DNA of 64,000 bases from VXYL01 sp965203685 (GTDB lineage Bacteria; Pseudomonadota; Gammaproteobacteria; Pseudomonadales; Azotimanducaceae): NCBI GenBank assembly GCA_965203685.1, contig OZ241908.1:5146001-5210000 (forward strand), given 5' to 3'. A program made the translations under genes and the position numbers. This document shows positions 9,801 through 18,207 of this stretch, one piece after another (positions within the stretch are counted from its first letter, which is position 1; each line of letters starts with the position of its first letter). The notes beneath the pieces were generated by a model. That model saw only the letters and a list, made by a program, of their open reading frames with translations. It ran no database searches and was not told the DNA's origin.

Positions 9801-11078
9801 GCGGTTCAGCAGGACGGGGTGCTCGCGGATGACCTCGGCGAGAATGTCCCAGACTTCCGCCGTCTCGCGTTCGACCATCTTCTTCGCGGCCTTGATGGTC
9901 GTCGCCAAGCCGCGTGCCTCGAGCTTGCCGAAGATGAACGGCTTGAAGAGTTCCAGCGCCATCTTCTTGGGCAGGCCACACTGGTGCAGCTTGAGCGTTG
10001 GTCCGACCACGATCACGGTCCGGCCCGAGTAGTCGACCCGTTTGCCGAGGAGATTCTGGCGGAACCGGCCTTGCTTGCCCTTGATCATGTCGGCAAGCGA
10101 CTTGAGCGGTCGCCGGTTGGAGCCAGTGATCGCCCGGCCCCGTCGCCCATTGTCCAGCAAGGCGTCAACCGCTTCCTGCAGCATGCGCTTCTCGTTGCGC
10201 ACGATGATGTCGGGCGCATTCAAGTCGAGCAGGCGCTTCAAGCGGTTGTTGCGATTAATCACGCGCCGGTAAAGGTCGTTCAGGTCCGACGTGGCGAAGC
10301 GGCCGCCGTCCAACGGCACGAGCGGGCGCAGATCCGGTGGCAGCACCGGCAACACCGTCATGATCATCCAGTCCGGCTTGTTGCCCGAGGATTGGAACGC
10401 CTCCATGAGCTTGAGCCGCTTGGAGAGTTTCTTGATCTTGGTCTCGGAACGGGTCTCCGGGATCTCTTCGCGCAGTCTCGTGATCTCCCGGTCGAGATCG
10501 ATGGCGTTGAGCAGTTCGAGGATCGCCTCGGCTCCCATCATGGCCACGAACTCGTCACCATGCTCCTGCAGGGCCGCGAAGTATTCCTCGTCGGTGAGCA
10601 ACTGGCCAACTTCCAGATCAGTGAGACCGGGGTCGACGACCACGAAGGACTCGAAGTACAGCACGCGCTCGATGTTGCGCAGGGTCATGTCCAGCAACAG
10701 ACCGATGCGCGACGGCAGGCTCTTCAGGAACCAGATGTGCGCGACCGGGCTCGCCAATTCGATGTGCCCCATGCGCTCCCGGCGCACTTTCGACAGCGTC
10801 ACTTCAACGCCGCACTTTTCGCAAACCACGCCGCGGTGCTTGAGCCGCTTGTACTTGCCGCATAGGCACTCGTAGTCCTTCACCGGTCCGAAGATGCGCG
10901 CGCAGAACAAGCCGTCCCGCTCCGGCTTCAAGGTCCGGTAGTTGATGGTCTCGGGCTTCTTGACCTCGCCGAAGGACCACGACCGGATCATGTCCGGGGA
11001 GGTCAGGCCGATGCGCAGGCTATCGAAATCCTCCACCGAGCCTTGGGACTGCCGCAGAATGTTAAGTAGGTCTCTCAT
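6861..11078 (-). CDS. rpoC: DNA-directed RNA polymerase subunit beta'
   Basis: This is the largest core RNAP subunit, holding the catalytic Mg2+. Length (1405 residues) is normal. The N-terminal zinc site is C71, C73, C86, C89, and the second zinc site includes CETRYGVCAECYGRD. The bridge-helix/trigger-loop region GTQLTMRTFHIGGAASR is intact. The catalytic Asp triad is D461, D463, D465 in NADFDGD, but the next residues are T466-M-S rather than the usual Q-M-A (codon at 9681-9683). rpoB lies 27 nt upstream. A terminator-like hairpin follows directly, consistent with the operon ending here. Confidence 0.98.
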   Translation of the reverse strand: MRDLLNILRQSQGSVEDFDSLRIGLTSPDMIRSWSFGEVKKPETINYRTLKPERDGLFCARIFGPVKDYECLCGKYKRLKHRGVVCEKCGVEVTLSKVRRERMGHIELASPVAHIWFLKSLPSRIGLLLDMTLRNIERVLYFESFVVVDPGLTDLEVGQLLTDEEYFAALQEHGDEFVAMMGAEAILELLNAIDLDREITRLREEIPETRSETKIKKLSKRLKLMEAFQSSGNKPDWMIMTVLPVLPPDLRPLVPLDGGRFATSDLNDLYRRVINRNNRLKRLLDLNAPDIIVRNEKRMLQEAVDALLDNGRRGRAITGSNRRPLKSLADMIKGKQGRFRQNLLGKRVDYSGRTVIVVGPTLKLHQCGLPKKMALELFKPFIFGKLEARGLATTIKAAKKMVERETAEVWDILAEVIREHPVLLNRAPTLHRLGIQAFEPLLIEGKAIQLHPLVCAAFNADFDGDTMSVHVPLTLEAQLEARALMMSTNNVLSPASGEPIIVPSQDVVLGLYYMTRERVGARGEGLVFADVAEATRAFGDGKVELHARIKVRIDEVDEEGVAVSRLTETTVGRALLYEIVPRELAFELVNQPMGRRAISDVINACYRNVGLKETVVFADQLMYMGFEYSTRSGASIGVEDFVIPEAKGEIIGNAQAEVAEIESQYASGLVTQGEKYNKVVDIWSRAEGLVAQSMMDGISRETVVGHGGEELDQDSFNSVYIYSDSGARGSPTQIRQLAGMRGLMTRPDGSIIETPIIANFREGLSVNEYFISTHGARKGLADTALKTANSGYLTRRLVDVAQDLVVTEADCGTDKGLRMAALIEGGDVVEPLAARVLGRVVAETVYDSLGEEALIPAGTMLDEAWVERLEHLGVDEIAVRSPITCETRYGVCAECYGRDLARGHKVNVGEAVGVIAAQSIGEPGTQLTMRTFHIGGAASRATAADSIQVKHGGVVRMHNVKTVDRSADELVAVSRSGEMAIVDEHGRERERYKLPYGAVISVQPDSSIEAGQIIAQWDPHTRPIITEVIGKVVFEDMEEGLSINRQMDEITGLSSITVLDMNDRPSAGKDLRPGVKLVDENGDPVNLVGTDVPAHYPLPEKSILNLEDGDQVGVGDVIARIPHEGSKARDITGGLPRVADLFEARKPKEPAILAETTGTVSFGKETKGKRRLVITPPPAQDGVPSEPVETLIPKWREISVFEGEHVERGEVVSEGPESPHDILRLKSVAELARYITSEIQEVYRLQGVTINDKHIETIMRQMLRKVEVVDAGDSDFIRGEQLEYVNALAENERLVAEGKEPLEFERVLLGITKASLATESFISAASFQETTRVLTEAAVTGKRDFLRGLKENVVVGRLIPAGTGLTYHKERRQRREEETQARIAREQGATADEIEQALSEALSSS

Positions 11079-11105
11079 GTCAGCTCCCTAGTGTTCCTTG
11101 CGCGC

Positions 11106-14100
11106 TCAGTCGCTTTCGAGTTCGATGTCGATGCCCAAGGAGCGGATCTCCTTGACCAGGACGTTGAAGGACTCGGGCATCCCGGGTTCCATTCCGAGGT
11201 CGCCGTCGACGATGTTCTTGTACATCTTCGTGCGGCCAGCCACATCGTCCGACTTCACCGTCAGCATCTCCTGCAACGTGTAGGAGGCGCCGTAGGCTTC
11301 AAGCGCCCAGACCTCCATTTCACCGAAGCGCTGGCCACCGAACTGGGCCTTGCCGCCGAGCGGTTGCTGCGTGACCAGCGAGTAGGAGCCCGTGGACCGG
11401 CAGTGCATCTTGTCGTCGACCAAGTGGTTGAGCTTCAGCATGTACATGTAGCCGACCGTCACCGGACGATCGAAGGGCTGTCCTGTGCGACCGTCGTACA
11501 GCTTGGTCTGGCCGTTGGCGGGCAGTCCGGCGAGCTTCAGCAGGCCCTTGATGTCGTCCTCGCTGGCACCGTCGAATACCGGTGTCGAGATCGGCAGGCC
11601 CTTCGCGAGGTTCCGCGCAAGTTCGAGGACATCCTCGTCGCTCAACGAATCGACGTCGACGCGCTCACGGCCGACCGTGGTCTCGTTGTAGATCTCATTG
11701 AGGAAGCGACGCGTGCGCGCGGCCCGCTCGTGCTCCTTTTTGGCTTCGGCCAGGAGTGCGCCGATGCGCTCGCCAATGCCTTTCGCCGCCCAGCCGAGGT
11801 GCGTCTCGAGGACTTGCCCCACGTTCATCCGCGACGGTACGCCGAGCGGATTGAGCACGATGTCGACGGGTTCGCCGTTTTCGTCGAAGGGCATGTCCTC
11901 GACGGGCTTGATCACCGAGATCACGCCCTTGTTCCCGTGCCGGCCGGCCATCTTGTCGCCGGGTTGGATGCGGCGCTTGATGGCTAGGTACACCTTCACG
12001 TACTTGAGCTCACCCGGGCGCAGATCGTCGCCACCCTCGATCTTCTTCTTCTTGTCGGCCAGCGTGCGGTCGAGTTCGCGACGACGGGCGCGCAACTGCT
12101 TCTCCGCCTTGTCGAGCTGCTCGTTGAGGCCCTCGTCCACCATCCGCAATCGGAACCACTGATCGGGTGGCTGATCCTTGAGGTAGTCGCCCGTCACCGG
12201 GTCGCCGTGCTCCAACCCGGGAGCGCTCGCCGCGGCCTTATCCGTCAACGCCTGGCGCAGCCGCTCGTAGGTCGCTCCTTCCACGATCCGGTATTCGTCG
12301 TCGAGGTCCTTCTTGACTTGCGCAAGTTCCATGCGCTCGATGTCCAAGGCACGTTGATCCTTCGGCAGGCCGTCGCGGGTGAATACGCGGACATCGATCA
12401 CCGTGCCGCGCACACCCGTGGGCACGCGCAGCGACGTGTCCTTCACGTCCGAGGCCTTCTCGCCGAAGATCGCCCGCAAGAGCTTCTCTTCGGGCGTCAA
12501 CTGGGTCTCGCCCTTGGGCGTGACCTTGCCAACCAGGATGTCGCCGGCCGCCACCTCGGCACCGACATAGACAATCCCGGACTGGTCGAGCTTGTTGAGC
12601 GCGCTCTCGCCGACATTGGGGATGTCGCAGGTGATCTCTTCAGGCCCGAGCTTGGTGTCCCGGGCGCTGCAGGTGAGTTCCTGGATGTGCACGGTCGTGA
12701 ACCGATCCTCCTCCACCACGCGCTCGGAGATCAGGATCGAGTCCTCGAAGTTGTAGCCGTTCCAGGGCATGAACGCGATGCGCATGTTCTGGCCGAGCGC
12801 GAGTTCCCCGGTGTCCACCGACGGGCCGTCGGCCAGGATGTCGCCCGCGGCGATTCGGTCGCCTTCCTTGACCAGGGGCCGTTGGTTGATGCAGGTGTTC
12901 TGGTTGGAGCGGGTGAACTTCACCAGGTTGTAGATGTCCACGCCCGCTTCGCCGAGGGTGGTCTCCTCGTCGTCCACGCGGACCACGACCCTCGCGGCAT
13001 CCACCGAGTCGACCACGCCGCCCCGTTTGGCGATGACGCAAACCCCGGAGTCACGCGCAACGTGGCGTTCGATGCCCGTGCCGACCAGTGGCGTTTCCGT
13101 GCGAATCGTCGGCACCGCCTGGCGCTGCATGTTCGCGCCCATCAACGCCCGGTTGGCGTCGTCGTGCTCGAGGAACGGCACCAGCGCGGCCGCCACCGAC
13201 ACCAACTGCTTGGGCGAGACGTCCATGTAGTCGATGCTTTGCGGCGCCGCCTTGGTGAATTCGTTCAGGTGCCGCACATCGACCGAGTCGGCCACGAAGC
13301 CCCCCGAGTCGTCGAGTTCGGAGTTGGCCTGGGCGATCACGTACTCGGCCTCGTCGATCGCCGACAGGTAGACAATGTCCGTGGTGGCCTTGCCGTCAAC
13401 GACCTTGCGGTATGGTGTCTCCAGGAAGCCGTATTGGTTGGTCCGCGCGTAGGCGGCCAACGAGTTGATCAGGCCGATATTCGGGCCTTCCGGGGTTTCG
13501 ATCGGGCAGATGCGCCCGTAGTGCGTCGGATGCACGTCGCGCACTTCGAAGCCCGCGCGTTCACGGGTCAGTCCTCCGGGCCCCAGGGCCGACACGCGAC
13601 GCTTGTTCGTGACCTCCGACAGCGGGTTCGTCTGGTCCATGAACTGCGACAACTGGTGCGAACCGAAGAACTCCTTCACCGCTGCCGCGACCGGCTTGGC
13701 GTTGATCATGTCCTGCGGCATCAGCCCTTCGGACTCGGCGAGCGACAGGCGCTCCTTGACCGCTCGCTCCACCCGGATGAGGCCAACGCGGAACTGGTTC
13801 TCGGCCATTTCGCCCACCGACTTGACACGCCGGTTGCCCAAGTGGTCGATGTCGTCGACGGAGCCCTTGCCGTTGCGGATGCCGACCAGGGTGCGCAGCA
13901 CGTCGATGATGTCGTCGTTGGTCAACGTGCCCGGACCCGTGATCCGGTCCCGTCCCAGCCGGCGGTTGAACTTCATGCGGCCGACGGCGGACAGGTCGTA
14001 GCGTTCCGGCGTGAAGAAAAGGTTGCCGAACAGGTTCTCCGCCGCCTCCTTGGTCGGCGGCTCGCCGGGACGCATCATCCGGTAGATGTCGACCAGGGCC

Positions 14101-15197
14101 TCCAAGCGATTGCTCGTGACATCGAGTCGCAGCGTGTCGGAGATGTACGGGCCGCAGTCGAGGTCGTTGGTGTAGATCGTCTCGATCTTCTTGACGCCCG
14201 CCTCGACAAGCTGATCGAGCAGTTCATCGGTCACCTCGGTGTTGCAGGGAGCGACGATCTCGCCGGTCTCCTTGGCGACGATGTCGCGAGCGAGCACGCG
14301 ACCGAGCAGGTACTCGCGCGGCACGTCGAGACGGTTGGGACCGGAGCGCTCCAGCAACCGAACATGGCGTGCCGTTACGCGACGGCCCGTCTCGACGAGG
14401 ACTTCGCCGGAGCCGTCGCGGATGTCGAAGGTCGCGACCTCGCCGCGCAGCCGCTCCGGCACGAGGTCCATGGAGAAGCCACCTTTCTTCACGTGGAAGA
14501 CGTTCTTGGCGAAGAACATCTCGAGGATGTCCTCGGACGAGAAGCCCAAGGCCCGGAGGACGACCGTGGCTGGCAGCTTGCGGCGACGGTCGATGCGTGC
14601 GAACACGGCATCCTTGGGATCGAACTCGAAGTCGAGCCACGAGCCGCGATACGGGATCACCCGGGCGTTGTAGAGGATCTTCCCCGACGAGTGCGTCTTG
14701 CCCTTGTCGTGGTCGAAGAAGACGCCGGGCGAGCGGTGCAACTGCGAGACGAGGACGCGCTCGGTGCCATTGACGATGAACGTCCCATTGTCCGTCATGA
14801 GCGGAATCTCGCCCATGTAGACTTCCTGCTCCTTGATGTCCTTCACCGCGCGGTTGGACGACTCGCGGTCGTAGATGAACAGTTGTACGCGCACGCGTAG
14901 TGGTGCCGCGTAGGTCAAGCCGCGCATCACGCATTCGCGGACGTCGAACGGCGGGTCGCCAAGCTTGTAGTCGACGTAGTGCAACGCGGCGTTGCCCGAG
15001 TAGCTAACGATCGGAAAAACCGAGCGGAACGCCGCGTGCAGGCCGACGTCCTTCAACCGGCTCGGACGCACGCCCTGCTGCAGGAACCGCTTGTAGGACT
15101 CCACCTGGATCTCGAGCAGGTAGGGGATTTCCACGGCCTCCGGCAGCTTGCCGAAGTTCTTGCGGATGCGCTTTTTCTCTGTGAAGCTATAAGCCAT
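11106..15197 (-). CDS. rpoB: DNA-directed RNA polymerase subunit beta
   Basis: This core RNAP subunit forms one side of the cleft and the rifampicin pocket. At 1363 residues it has standard length and starts MAYSFTEKKRIRKNFGKLPE. The rifampicin region reads SHQLSQFMDQTNPLSEVTNKR, then RVSALGPGG. The position equal to E. coli H526 is Asn (residue 531, codon 13605-13607) and N518 is Thr; D516, R529 and S531 are wild type. H526N in E. coli is a known rifampicin-resistance change. rpoC follows after 27 nt. The 235-nt spacer to rplL carries several hairpins. Confidence 0.98.
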   Translation of the reverse strand: MAYSFTEKKRIRKNFGKLPEAVEIPYLLEIQVESYKRFLQQGVRPSRLKDVGLHAAFRSVFPIVSYSGNAALHYVDYKLGDPPFDVRECVMRGLTYAAPLRVRVQLFIYDRESSNRAVKDIKEQEVYMGEIPLMTDNGTFIVNGTERVLVSQLHRSPGVFFDHDKGKTHSSGKILYNARVIPYRGSWLDFEFDPKDAVFARIDRRRKLPATVVLRALGFSSEDILEMFFAKNVFHVKKGGFSMDLVPERLRGEVATFDIRDGSGEVLVETGRRVTARHVRLLERSGPNRLDVPREYLLGRVLARDIVAKETGEIVAPCNTEVTDELLDQLVEAGVKKIETIYTNDLDCGPYISDTLRLDVTSNRLEALVDIYRMMRPGEPPTKEAAENLFGNLFFTPERYDLSAVGRMKFNRRLGRDRITGPGTLTNDDIIDVLRTLVGIRNGKGSVDDIDHLGNRRVKSVGEMAENQFRVGLIRVERAVKERLSLAESEGLMPQDMINAKPVAAAVKEFFGSHQLSQFMDQTNPLSEVTNKRRVSALGPGGLTRERAGFEVRDVHPTHYGRICPIETPEGPNIGLINSLAAYARTNQYGFLETPYRKVVDGKATTDIVYLSAIDEAEYVIAQANSELDDSGGFVADSVDVRHLNEFTKAAPQSIDYMDVSPKQLVSVAAALVPFLEHDDANRALMGANMQRQAVPTIRTETPLVGTGIERHVARDSGVCVIAKRGGVVDSVDAARVVVRVDDEETTLGEAGVDIYNLVKFTRSNQNTCINQRPLVKEGDRIAAGDILADGPSVDTGELALGQNMRIAFMPWNGYNFEDSILISERVVEEDRFTTVHIQELTCSARDTKLGPEEITCDIPNVGESALNKLDQSGIVYVGAEVAAGDILVGKVTPKGETQLTPEEKLLRAIFGEKASDVKDTSLRVPTGVRGTVIDVRVFTRDGLPKDQRALDIERMELAQVKKDLDDEYRIVEGATYERLRQALTDKAAASAPGLEHGDPVTGDYLKDQPPDQWFRLRMVDEGLNEQLDKAEKQLRARRRELDRTLADKKKKIEGGDDLRPGELKYVKVYLAIKRRIQPGDKMAGRHGNKGVISVIKPVEDMPFDENGEPVDIVLNPLGVPSRMNVGQVLETHLGWAAKGIGERIGALLAEAKKEHERAARTRRFLNEIYNETTVGRERVDVDSLSDEDVLELARNLAKGLPISTPVFDGASEDDIKGLLKLAGLPANGQTKLYDGRTGQPFDRPVTVGYMYMLKLNHLVDDKMHCRSTGSYSLVTQQPLGGKAQFGGQRFGEMEVWALEAYGASYTLQEMLTVKSDDVAGRTKMYKNIVDGDLGMEPGMPESFNVLVKEIRSLGIDIELESD

Positions 15198-15272
15198 TCG
15201 ATTCCGATCCCTCGTTACTTTCTGTGGGGAATGGGCGACGCTTCAACGTCGACCCACGTTCCACGACCAAAA

Positions 15273-15314
15273 GCCTGCCCCACAGGCGCACGCTACGGTG
15301 CGCATGGGGCAGGC
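15273..15314 (-). promoter_or_regulatory. Large hairpin in the rplL-rpoB spacer (attenuator or processing site)
   Basis: The outer stem GCCTGCCCCA/TGGGGCAGGC (10 bp) continues, past a small asymmetric bulge, into an inner stem GCGCAC/GTGCGC with loop GCTACG. In E. coli the rplL-rpoB spacer holds a partial terminator and an RNase III site that set the ribosomal-protein to RNAP ratio. This hairpin is in the equivalent place. Confidence 0.65.
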
Positions 15315-15360
15315 CCATCCGTTCAGCGCCAGCACGGCCCGAACTGCCTTTCACGCCATT

Positions 15361-15373
15361 CGGCTAAAAGCCG
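15361..15373 (-). other. Small hairpin in the rplL-rpoB spacer
   Basis: CGGCT-AAA-AGCCG is a perfect 5-bp stem with a 3-nt loop. It lies between the larger 15273-15314 hairpin and rplL and probably forms part of the same structured spacer. Confidence 0.35.
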
Positions 15374-15400
15374 GTGGCCTGGGGCAAACTCACTCGCGCG

Positions 15401-15415
15401 GCTAAGGTCCTTAGC
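15401..15415. other. Perfect 7-1-7 inverted repeat just after rplL
   Basis: GCTAAGG-T-CCTTAGC lies 17 nt downstream of the rplL stop. The symmetry suits a protein-binding palindrome more than an RNA hairpin, since the loop is one base. Its function is unknown. Confidence 0.35.
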
Positions 15416-15432
15416 GACCACTTGGGTCGCGC

Positions 15433-15816
15433 CTACTTGACCTCGACCGACGCGCCCGCTTCCTCCAACTGCTTCTTGATCTCCTCTGTTTCGTCCTTGG
15501 CCACGCCTTCCTTGATCGGCGACGGCGCGCCGTCGACGAGTCCTTTGGCTTCTTTCAGCCCAAGGCCGGTGATGGCGCGAACCGCCTTGATGACGTTGAC
15601 CTTCTTCGCGCCGACATCCGCGAGTACGACCGTGAACTCGGTCTGCTCCTCGGCCGCACCGTTCTGATCGTCCGCCCCCGCCGCGGGCGCAGCGACCGCT
15701 ACCGGGGCCGCGGCCGTGACGCCGAACTTCTCCTCCATGGAACGGACGAGCTCCACGACCTCCATGACGCTCATGTCGGCAATCGCATTCAGGATATCGT
15801 CTTTCGACAATGCCAT
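15433..15816 (-). CDS. rplL: 50S ribosomal protein L7/L12
   Basis: L7/L12 is the multi-copy stalk protein that recruits and activates the translational GTPases. The 127-residue product shows an N-terminal dimerisation domain (ALSKDDILNAIADMSVMEVV), an Ala/Gly-rich hinge around residues 35-55, and the C-terminal GTPase-contact domain with GLGLKEAKGLVDGAP. It is encoded 134 nt downstream of rplJ, its partner in the L10(L12)4 stalk, and upstream of the hairpin-rich rpoB leader. Confidence 0.98.
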   Translation of the reverse strand: MALSKDDILNAIADMSVMEVVELVRSMEEKFGVTAAAPVAVAAPAAGADDQNGAAEEQTEFTVVLADVGAKKVNVIKAVRAITGLGLKEAKGLVDGAPSPIKEGVAKDETEEIKKQLEEAGASVEVK

Positions 15817-15950
15817 TGTGATGGTCTCCTCATCTTGCTTGCGCTCTCGCGCTCTTGCGTAAACAACGCCACGCCATTGGCGCAGCCTGTTGACTTCCTC
15901 GTTGTGCGAACTGTTGCACTCGACCCGTCTCGGACTCTTCTCGACCCCGC

Positions 15951-16475
15951 CTACTGGTTCTTTTGCTCGCCAACCGCGGCCAAAACCCGCGCCAAGTTGG
16001 CCGGCACCGCGTTCAAGGTCCTTACCAGTTCCGCGATCGGTGCTTGCAGAACGCTCGCCAGCATGGCGATCGCGCCGTCCTTTGTCGGCAGCGAAGCCAG
16101 TCGGTCAATGTCGGTCGCCGGGTACACGCGACCACCGATGGCGACGGCCTTGACGTCGAGGGCTTCGTGTTCCGCTGCCGCTTCCTTGAACAGCCGCGCC
16201 GCCGAACCCGGTTCCTCCCGCGAAAACGCAAGCAGGGTGGGCCCGCTCGCCGCTTCTTGCAGGCATTCGTACTCGGTGCCGGCGACGGCACGTTTCAAAA
16301 GGGTGTTGGCCACCACGCGGACGTAGACGTTGGACTCGCGGGCTCGGCGCCGCAGGTCCGTGATCTCGGCCACGTTCAGGCCTCGGTAGTCCGCGAGAAC
16401 CGCCGCCAATGCGTCCCCCGCTGCCGCTTGGACCTCGGCAACGATCGTTTGCTTCTGTTCAAGTCGCAGAGCCAT
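15951..16475 (-). CDS. rplJ: 50S ribosomal protein L10
   Basis: L10 anchors the L7/L12 stalk to 23S rRNA and autoregulates rplJL translation in E. coli. The product is 174 residues, beginning MALRLEQKQTIVAEVQA. The RNA-binding domain includes ADYRGLNVAEITDLR, and a C-terminal helix binds L12 dimers. Its start lies only 6 nt after the rplA stop, so the long L10-binding leader seen in E. coli between rplA and rplJ is absent here, or would have to lie inside rplA. Confidence 0.97.
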   Translation of the reverse strand: MALRLEQKQTIVAEVQAAAGDALAAVLADYRGLNVAEITDLRRRARESNVYVRVVANTLLKRAVAGTEYECLQEAASGPTLLAFSREEPGSAARLFKEAAAEHEALDVKAVAIGGRVYPATDIDRLASLPTKDGAIAMLASVLQAPIAELVRTLNAVPANLARVLAAVGEQKNQ

Positions 16476-16481
16476 AGGAGA

Positions 16482-17177
16482 TCACACCGCCAGGGTCGAT
16501 TCGTCAATGTGCAAGCCCGGTCCCATGGTCGTGGACAGGGTGATTTTCTTCAGGTAGTGGCCCTTGGCCGACGCCGGCCTGGCCTTCTTCAGGTCGCTGA
16601 TCAAGGCTTCGATGTTCTCCTTGACCTGGGCAGGCTCGAACGCCACGGTACCCACGCTGCCGTGCACGATGCCGCCGCGGTCGGCGCGAAACTGAACTTG
16701 GCCCGCCTTGGCGTTCCTGACCGCCGTGGCCACATCGGCGGCGACCGTACCGGTCTTCGGGTTGGGCATCAGCCCGCGCGGTCCAAGGAGGCGCCCCAAC
16801 CGACCGACGACCCGCATGGCATCGGGACTCGCAATGACCACATCGAAATTCAGGTCGCCGCCCTGCATCTGCTCCGCCAAGTCCTCAAGCCCCACGACGT
16901 CGGCCCCGGCCGCGGTGGCGTCGTCAGCCGCCGCACCTTGGGCGAAAACGGCGACCCGCACATCTTTGCCGGCCCCGTGTGGCAACGTGGTCGCCCCGCG
17001 CACACCCTGGTCGGACTTGCGCGGGTCAATCCCGAGGTTGACGGCGACGTCTATGGACTCCGCGAAGCTCGTCCGCGACAGCTGCGAGAGCAACGCGACC
17101 GCATCTTCGATCGGGTAGGCCTTGTCGCGATCGACCTTCTGTGCGATCTCGCGCATGCGTTTGCTGTTCTTGGCCAT
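16482..17177 (-). CDS. rplA: 50S ribosomal protein L1
   Basis: L1 forms the mobile L1 stalk that moves the E-site tRNA, and in E. coli it represses the L11 operon by binding its own leader. The protein is 231 residues, the usual size, with MAKNSKRMREIAQKVD at the start and the signature LGPRGLMPNPKTGTV region plus the TTMGPGLHID C-terminus. It lies 3 nt after rplK and 6 nt before rplJ, so rplK-rplA-rplJ is a tightly packed, probably coupled unit. Confidence 0.98.
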   Translation of the reverse strand: MAKNSKRMREIAQKVDRDKAYPIEDAVALLSQLSRTSFAESIDVAVNLGIDPRKSDQGVRGATTLPHGAGKDVRVAVFAQGAAADDATAAGADVVGLEDLAEQMQGGDLNFDVVIASPDAMRVVGRLGRLLGPRGLMPNPKTGTVAADVATAVRNAKAGQVQFRADRGGIVHGSVGTVAFEPAQVKENIEALISDLKKARPASAKGHYLKKITLSTTMGPGLHIDESTLAV

Positions 17178-17180
17178 GTC

Positions 17181-17615
17181 CTACACCACCCCTTCGACTT
17201 CAATCCCCGCGCTTCGCGCGCTGCCAGCGATCGTGCGGACCGCCGCGTCCATGTCGGCCGCCGTCAAGTCCGGCATCTTCGTGCGCGCGATCTCCTCGAG
17301 CTGCTCGCGCGTGACCTTGCCGAGCTTGTCGGTGTTGGGCGTACCCGATCCCTTGTCGATCCCCGCAGCCTTGCGCAGCAGCACTGACGCGGGCGGCGTC
17401 TTGGTGACGAACGTGAACGACCGGTCCGCGTACACCGTGATCACGACCGGAACCGGCAGGCCAGGCTCCTGGTTCTGCGTATGCGCATTGAACGCCTTGC
17501 AGAACTCCATGATGTTGACGCCGTGCTGCCCGAGCGCAGGGCCCACCGGCGGGCTCGGATTAGCTTGCCCCGCGGGTACTTGCAGCTTGACGTACGCCTG
17601 TACTTTCTTCGCCAT
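17181..17615 (-). CDS. rplK: 50S ribosomal protein L11
   Basis: L11 lies at the GTPase-associated centre and is required for RelA activation. The 144-residue product has the proline-rich N-terminal domain (LQVPAGQANPSPPVGPALGQHG) split as QVPAGQANPSPPVGPAL and the C-terminal rRNA-binding domain ending RSAGIEVEGVV. Prolines near residue 22, relevant for thiostrepton-like antibiotics, are conserved. It follows nusG by 59 nt and precedes rplA by 3 nt. Confidence 0.98.
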   Translation of the reverse strand: MAKKVQAYVKLQVPAGQANPSPPVGPALGQHGVNIMEFCKAFNAHTQNQEPGLPVPVVITVYADRSFTFVTKTPPASVLLRKAAGIDKGSGTPNTDKLGKVTREQLEEIARTKMPDLTAADMDAAVRTIAGSARSAGIEVEGVV

Positions 17616-17674
17616 TGTCTAAAACGTGTCTCTCGTGTTCCGTGAACGCCGGTCGGACTGTCGCCCCCGGCGCT

Positions 17675-18202
17675 TCAACCCTTCTCCACCTGCGAGAAGT
17701 CCAACTCGACCGGCGTAGACCGACCGAAGATGGTGACCGCGACGACCATGCGGCTTTTCTCGTAGTTCACTTCCTCGACCACGCCGTTGAAGTCGTTGAA
17801 AGGACCGTCGACGACGCGCACCAACTCGCCGGGCTCGAAGACCGTCTTGGGCGTCGCCTTCTCGCTGCCTTCCTGAACGCGTGCGAGGATCGCGTCGGCT
17901 TCGGCCTCGGAAAGCGGGGCCGGCGCGTCTGCCTTGCCGCCGATGAAGCCCATCACGCGGGGCGTCTCCTTGACCAAGTGCCAAGTGTCGTCATTCAGAT
18001 CCATGTGCACGAGGACGTAGCCCGGAAAAAACTTCCGCTCGCTGCGGCGTTTCTTGCCCGCGCGCATCTCGACCACTTCCTCGGTCGGCACAAGGACCTC
18101 CCCGAAGTACTCCTTCAGGTTCGACAGGTCGATCCGTTCCGTGAGGGAACGAGCGACCGCCTTTTCGAAGCCCGAGTAGGCATGCACGACGTACCAACGC
18201 AT
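17675..18202 (-). CDS. nusG: Transcription termination/antitermination protein NusG
   Basis: NusG binds the RNAP clamp and couples transcription to Rho or to the ribosome. The frame is open further upstream, but the ATG at 18202 gives MRWYVVHAYSGFEKAV and 175 residues, matching the family. The NGN domain spans about residues 1-115 and the KOW domain about 122-175 (FEPGELVRVVDGPFNDFNG). It is separated from secE by 5 nt, the standard secE-nusG pair, and is followed by rplK. Confidence 0.97.
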   Translation of the reverse strand: MRWYVVHAYSGFEKAVARSLTERIDLSNLKEYFGEVLVPTEEVVEMRAGKKRRSERKFFPGYVLVHMDLNDDTWHLVKETPRVMGFIGGKADAPAPLSEAEADAILARVQEGSEKATPKTVFEPGELVRVVDGPFNDFNGVVEEVNYEKSRMVVAVTIFGRSTPVELDFSQVEKG

Positions 18203-18207
18203 TTCGT

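Noticed and set aside
7317..10865. Several long plus-strand frames opposite rpoC
   Set aside because: They mirror the conserved rpoC frame and show no family features.
12207..14900. 897-codon open frame opposite rpoB
   Set aside because: Low-complexity antisense protein rich in R, H, V and D with no domain; rpoB is certain.
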